A DNA stretch of 8,811 bases. It comes from an uncultured Eubacteriales bacterium (lineage in GTDB: Bacteria; Bacillota; Clostridia; Christensenellales; Borkfalkiaceae). The stretch lies in assembly GCA_902797515.1 (NCBI GenBank), contig CADBSX010000017.1, forward strand, positions 1 to 8,811, read 5' to 3'. The notes under the pieces were generated by a model that did no database searches, was not told where the DNA came from, and saw only the letters and a list, made by a program, of their open reading frames with translations. Positions 6,015 through 8,811 of this stretch are shown here, piece after piece (within the stretch, counting starts at the first letter, position 1; the number at the start of each line of letters is the position of its first letter). Both the position numbers and the translations under genes were made by a program.

Positions 6015-6028
6015 GAAAAGGATATATT

Positions 6029-7054
6029 ATGATAGGCTGGCAAATTACCGAAAAGGACAAACTCGAAAAAATAAGCGGCAACGAGATGCTCGACGATATA
6101 GAGAGCGCGAAAGTCAAGATAACCGCCTCTCTTTTGACCGAAGAGGATATCGCCGTGATGTCGGGCGAGGATAAATCGGTATCGTTTCCTATAATCCCGT
6201 CGAAAACGGCGATAGGACAGATCTCCGAACTCGGACAACAATCGGCGTACCTCGCGAAAGGCACTCGCGTATTCCTCTCGTCCGTTTCCCCTTGCGGAAA
6301 ATGCTATCACTGCACCAACGGAAGGGAAAAAGACTGCTATTCGTTTAAAATAGCGGGCTATAACCGCGACGGCTTTTTAAAGGATTTCGCCGTAAAGCCC
6401 GTAAAAGAACTGTTCGCTCTGCCGCCGAGCGTAAAGGACGCCGAGGCGGTCTATCTCGGTTACATCTCGCTCGCCCTTTCGGTGATCGATAAACTCAATC
6501 TTCAGAAAGGTCAGCACGTTGCGATTTTCGGCGCGGACGTTCTCGGCGCGATAATAGCGCAACTTATCATCTACTATCAGGGCGTTCCTATTCTTCTCGA
6601 CGACGACGACGAAAAACTCCTGCTCGCGAAAAAATCGGGAGTGTATTACGCTCTGAACACCGAAAAGAAAGCGGAAAAAGAAGTATTGGCTATAACCGGC
6701 GGAAGGCTCGCGAACAAAGTGGTTTATATTTCCCGCTCGAAACTTTCCACCGACCTCGCTTTCAGGCTCTGCGCGCCCTCGGAAAGCATCGTGTTCGTCG
6801 GATTTTCTTATCCGAATATGAAAGTGGCGTTATCGTCCGCGATAGCGAAAAATCTATCCGTGATTTGCGTTACGAACGGTTACGGAAACGTGGAGCCGGC
6901 GATAAACATCCTCGCGAACAACGCGCTCGACCTCTCTAATTACTACCTCGTTCCGACCAAAATGGACGATATAGAAAAGAACGTCGGCGAAATGCTCAAA
7001 GATTACAAGGCGAAGAAAAAAGTCGGCAATCTTCTCGTGAATATGCTCGGTTGA
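6029..7054 (+). CDS. Zinc-type alcohol dehydrogenase-like (MDR) protein, catalytic site degenerate
   Basis: A 341-residue protein with the layout of the medium-chain dehydrogenase/reductase superfamily: a GroES-like N-terminal domain (about 1-140) and a Rossmann-like domain (about 160-300). The structural zinc site is intact: C89, C92, C95 and C103 in PCGKCYHC...DC. The catalytic zinc site is not. The usual CGTD cysteine aligns with T37 (LLTEED), the GHE motif aligns with S58-K59-T60 (PIIPSKT), and the later glutamate of the EP motif aligns with G144. The nucleotide loop reads IFGADVLGAI, with D170 in place of the middle glycine. The acidic DDDDE (191-195) after strand two would normally favour NAD over NADP. 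Start ATG 6029 has AAAAGGA six bases upstream. The gene is monocistronic, with its own promoter and terminator. Dehydrogenase activity is doubtful; the substrate is unknown. Confidence 0.88.
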   Translation: MIGWQITEKDKLEKISGNEMLDDIESAKVKITASLLTEEDIAVMSGEDKSVSFPIIPSKTAIGQISELGQQSAYLAKGTRVFLSSVSPCGKCYHCTNGREKDCYSFKIAGYNRDGFLKDFAVKPVKELFALPPSVKDAEAVYLGYISLALSVIDKLNLQKGQHVAIFGADVLGAIIAQLIIYYQGVPILLDDDDEKLLLAKKSGVYYALNTEKKAEKEVLAITGGRLANKVVYISRSKLSTDLAFRLCAPSESIVFVGFSYPNMKVALSSAIAKNLSVICVTNGYGNVEPAINILANNALDLSNYYLVPTKMDDIEKNVGEMLKDYKAKKKVGNLLVNMLG

Positions 7055-7090
7055 AAAAAAGCAAAACGGTCCGAAAGGACCGTTTTTTTT
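7054..7090. terminator. Bidirectional intrinsic terminator
   Basis: A perfect 10-bp stem (7063-7072 with 7077-7086) with a GAAA tetraloop. On the plus strand it runs into Ts to 7090; on the minus strand the stem is followed by T-rich sequence (complement of 7054-7060). The last T of the plus-strand tract belongs to the murC stop codon (7090-7092), so the two converging genes share it very tightly. Confidence 0.92.
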
Positions 7091-8421
7091 CAGTTCAGAA
7101 GTTTTTTCATTTCGTCGTACAGATCGCCCGCGCCGAGAATAAGTATTATCCCGCCTTTGTCCGCCCGCTTTTTCAGCGTTTTTAAAAGTTTTCCCGCGTC
7201 CTCGAAGTATTCCGCGTCTCCGCCGATCTCTTTATATAAATCGTAAGCCCCGCCGCCCGCAACGTAATTTTCGCGCGCGGCGTAAGTTTTATATAATATA
7301 ACGTCGGGAATACCTTTGAAAACCTCTTTGAACCGCTCTTTTAAAAACAGCGTCCGAGAATAGGTGTGCGGCTGGAATACCGCCGTTATCTTGTCGGTTA
7401 TTTCCCGCGCGGCGGCGACCGTCGCCGCTATTTCGTCGGGATGATGAGCGTAGTCCGCTATCACTTTCGCGCCCTTTATCCCGCCTATTTCCTCGAACCT
7501 TCTCTTCACGCCCGTAAAACTTTCGAGCCCTTTCTTCACCGCTTTTACGGGAAGTCCGATCTCCAACGCGACGCTCGCCGCGCCGAGCGCGTCGTACGCG
7601 TTGTGTTTTCCGTAAACCGAGAGGTTTATCCTCGCGAGAGTTTCGCCCCATCGCGCTATGTCGAAAGAATATTTTCCGTTCTTTTCCGACGCGTCGAAAA
7701 GAACGTATTTGCTGTTTTTGTCCGTACCGAACCTAACCGCGTTATCTCCGGAATAGGCGTTTAAAACGGCGTCGCCGTCGAAGAGAACGCACTTTTTCGC
7801 TTTTTTGAAAAACGCGTAATAGGTTTCGTAGAGTTCTTCTTCGGACTTATAACAATCGAGGTGGTCGGGCGCGCAACTCATACACACCGCGTAGTCGGCC
7901 GTAAACTTCGCGATATTCTTTTTAAATTCGCACACCTCGCTTATAAACAGGTTTCCGCCTTCGGACGCCATGCCGCCGAGTTCTCTGTCCTCGCCGCCGA
8001 TATGCGCGGTAAATTCCTCGCCCGCCGCTTTGGCGATATGCGCAAGCATACACGTTACCGTCGTCTTTCCGTGACAGCCGCAAACTCCCGCTACGACGCC
8101 GAAATTTTCCGATATCATAGAGAGAAGCGCGGCGCGGGACAAGACGTAAAGACCTCTGTTTTCCGCCTCGGCAAGTTCCGCGTTGTCACGTTTTATCGCG
8201 TCGTTATATACCACGACGTCCGCGTCGCCGACGTTTTCCGCGCAGTGACCGAGAAAAATTTTCACGCCTTTACTTTGCAGTCTTTCCGTCCTTTCGCTGC
8301 GCGTTATATCGCTTCCGGACACCTCGAAACCGAAACCGAGCAGGTATTCCGCGAGCGCGCTCATACTCACTCCGCCTATTCCTATAAAATGGATATTCAG
8401 ACTTTTTTTACAATACGGCAT
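7090..8421 (-). CDS. murC: UDP-N-acetylmuramate–L-alanine ligase
   Basis: Cytoplasmic ATP-dependent ligase that adds L-alanine to UDP-MurNAc, the first step of the peptidoglycan stem peptide. It has 443 residues, near the usual length. The N-terminal substrate domain shows HFIGIGGVSMSALAEYL (11-27). The ATP loop is GCHGKTT (115-121, K119). The central domain shows E162 in SEVCEF and DHLD (H187). GKHNAYDAL (271-279) is followed by RRFE (R308). The C-terminal domain begins near ADYAHHPDE (D324) and has FQPHTYSRT. Compared with the usual patterns, the loop has C116 where T is common, D277 where a second Asn is nearly invariant, and S182 where an Asn is common. The ATG at 8419-8421 has no Shine-Dalgarno and a TATAAT five bases upstream, suggesting a leaderless message. 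Divergent from spoVG. Identification is firm. Confidence 0.97.
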   Translation of the reverse strand: MPYCKKSLNIHFIGIGGVSMSALAEYLLGFGFEVSGSDITRSERTERLQSKGVKIFLGHCAENVGDADVVVYNDAIKRDNAELAEAENRGLYVLSRAALLSMISENFGVVAGVCGCHGKTTVTCMLAHIAKAAGEEFTAHIGGEDRELGGMASEGGNLFISEVCEFKKNIAKFTADYAVCMSCAPDHLDCYKSEEELYETYYAFFKKAKKCVLFDGDAVLNAYSGDNAVRFGTDKNSKYVLFDASEKNGKYSFDIARWGETLARINLSVYGKHNAYDALGAASVALEIGLPVKAVKKGLESFTGVKRRFEEIGGIKGAKVIADYAHHPDEIAATVAAAREITDKITAVFQPHTYSRTLFLKERFKEVFKGIPDVILYKTYAARENYVAGGGAYDLYKEIGGDAEYFEDAGKLLKTLKKRADKGGIILILGAGDLYDEMKKLLN

Positions 8422-8426
8422 ACCAA

Positions 8427-8432
8427 ATTATA
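8427..8432 (-). promoter_or_regulatory. Putative -10 box giving a leaderless murC mRNA
   Basis: Minus-strand TATAAT ends six bases before the A of the murC ATG, so transcription would start at or next to the start codon. No recognisable -35 is present. An inverted repeat TATATG/CATATA (8429-8434 and 8443-8448) overlaps the box. Confidence 0.5.
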
Positions 8433-8464
8433 TGTTTTTAAGCATATATTTTGATACTTTTCGA

Positions 8465-8503
8465 CGTTTTTTTTAAAAAATTTTAAAAATTTTCTTAAAA
8501 TTG
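8465..8503 (+). promoter_or_regulatory. A/T-tract block upstream of the spoVG promoter
   Basis: Almost uninterrupted alternating runs of T and A directly upstream of the spoVG -35 box, the position where UP elements contact the RNA polymerase alpha subunit. The runs may also bend the DNA. There is no coding potential. The function is inferred from position and composition only. Confidence 0.45.
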
Positions 8504-8532
8504 TTGAAAAGTCCCGAAAAATATAGTATCAT
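8504..8532 (+). promoter_or_regulatory. Promoter of spoVG
   Basis: TTGAAA (8504-8509), 17-base spacer, TATCAT (8527-8532); expected start near 8539. The -10 is the same hexamer as in the rubrerythrin promoter. I see no sigma-H-type AGGA/GAAT pair at proper spacing, unlike the well-known Bacillus subtilis spoVG promoter. Confidence 0.72.
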
Positions 8533-8567
8533 TATTATAAGAATTATGCTTTAAGGCGGTACAGACA

Positions 8568-8811
8568 ATGAAAATTTCAGACGTAAGAGTACGCATCGTA
8601 CAGAAAGAGGACAGCAAACTCAAAGCCGTGGCGTCGATAACCATCGACGATTGTTTCGTCATCCACGACATCAAGATAATAGAAGGCTCCGAAAACCTCT
8701 TCATCGCGATGCCGTCGAGAAAGACGAGCGAGGGCGAATATAAGGATATCGCCCATCCGATCAACACCGAAACGAGGCAGACGGTCATCGAAGCGGTCCT
8801 GCAAGCGTACA
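8568..8811 (+). CDS. spoVG: SpoVG, RNA/DNA-binding regulator (3' end cut by window)
   Basis: 81 residues of a SpoVG protein, a small site-specific nucleic-acid-binding regulator. In Bacillota it affects septation and sporulation (Bacillus) or virulence and envelope genes (Staphylococcus, Listeria). The sequence follows the family closely: [10 protein letters not shown] at the start, [20 protein letters not shown], then [20 protein letters not shown] and PINTETRQ with the helix IEAVLQAY. Family members usually have about 85-100 residues, so only a short C-terminal tail is missing. The ATG at 8568 is preceded by AAGGCGGT (8553-8560), one base off the full AAGGAGGT, with seven bases of spacing. 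It is divergent from murC. In clostridia murC and spoVG are often near each other, with purR between and glmU after; purR is absent from the gap here. Presence of SpoVG does not by itself prove sporulation. Confidence 0.97.
   Translation, partial: MKISDVRVRIVQKEDSKLKAVASITIDDCFVIHDIKIIEGSENLFIAMPSRKTSEGEYKDIAHPINTETRQTVIEAVLQAY

Noticed and set aside
7861..8454. A 197-codon plus-strand open frame opposite murC
   Set aside because: It is antisense to conserved MurC motifs, and its end runs into the murC–spoVG regulatory gap.
8510..8545. Sigma-H promoter for spoVG
   Set aside because: A GAAT occurs at about 8541 but there is no AGGA-type -35 at the required distance. The TTGAAA/TATCAT pair with a 17-base spacer fits better.

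Overview
The window reads as chromosomal, mostly housekeeping DNA from an anaerobic member of the Bacillota, probably a gut-type clostridial lineage. The evidence is SpoVG, a rubrerythrin with an N-terminal rubredoxin domain, a DUF177–L32 gene pair, murC beside spoVG, and promoters of the TTGACA/TATAAT type with 17-base spacers. Codon use favours NCG codons (GCG, TCG, CCG, ACG) together with GAA and AAA. This fills the opposite strand with long spurious open frames. I see no mobile element, CRISPR array, tRNA or rRNA, and no gene-free stretch longer than about 180 bases.

Left part (1–2490): alr (alanine racemase, minus strand, 3' end cut by the window edge) lies divergent to an M18-family zinc aminopeptidase. 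Between them are a strong promoter for the aminopeptidase, a -10 box almost touching the alr start, and a perfect 17-bp-stem terminator that points towards alr. A bidirectional terminator closes the aminopeptidase gene and the converging lipoprotein gene.

Middle part (2494–5850): a minus-strand run reads, in transcription order, DUF177 (YceD family), rpmF (L32), an EamA/DMT-type exporter, rubredoxin-domain rubrerythrin and an unrecognised lipoprotein. One consensus promoter drives DUF177 and rpmF. A second, whose -35 box overlaps the EamA stop codon, drives the rubrerythrin. A multi-stem inverted-repeat structure lies between rpmF and the EamA gene.

Right part (5850–8811): a plus-strand gene for a medium-chain dehydrogenase/reductase-like protein keeps the four structural-zinc cysteines but appears to have lost the catalytic-zinc ligands and the middle glycine of the nucleotide-binding loop. 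It converges on murC across a bidirectional terminator. murC (minus) is divergent to spoVG (plus, 3' end cut by the window).

Together the genes serve cell-wall precursor synthesis (alr makes D-Ala, murC adds L-Ala to UDP-MurNAc), ribosome function (L32, DUF177), peroxide defence (rubrerythrin), peptide turnover and small-molecule export. No undescribed multi-gene system is evident. The points most worth a second look are the degenerate dehydrogenase, the leaderless-type starts of alr and murC, the two well-formed starts of the rubrerythrin, and the structured rpmF–EamA junction.
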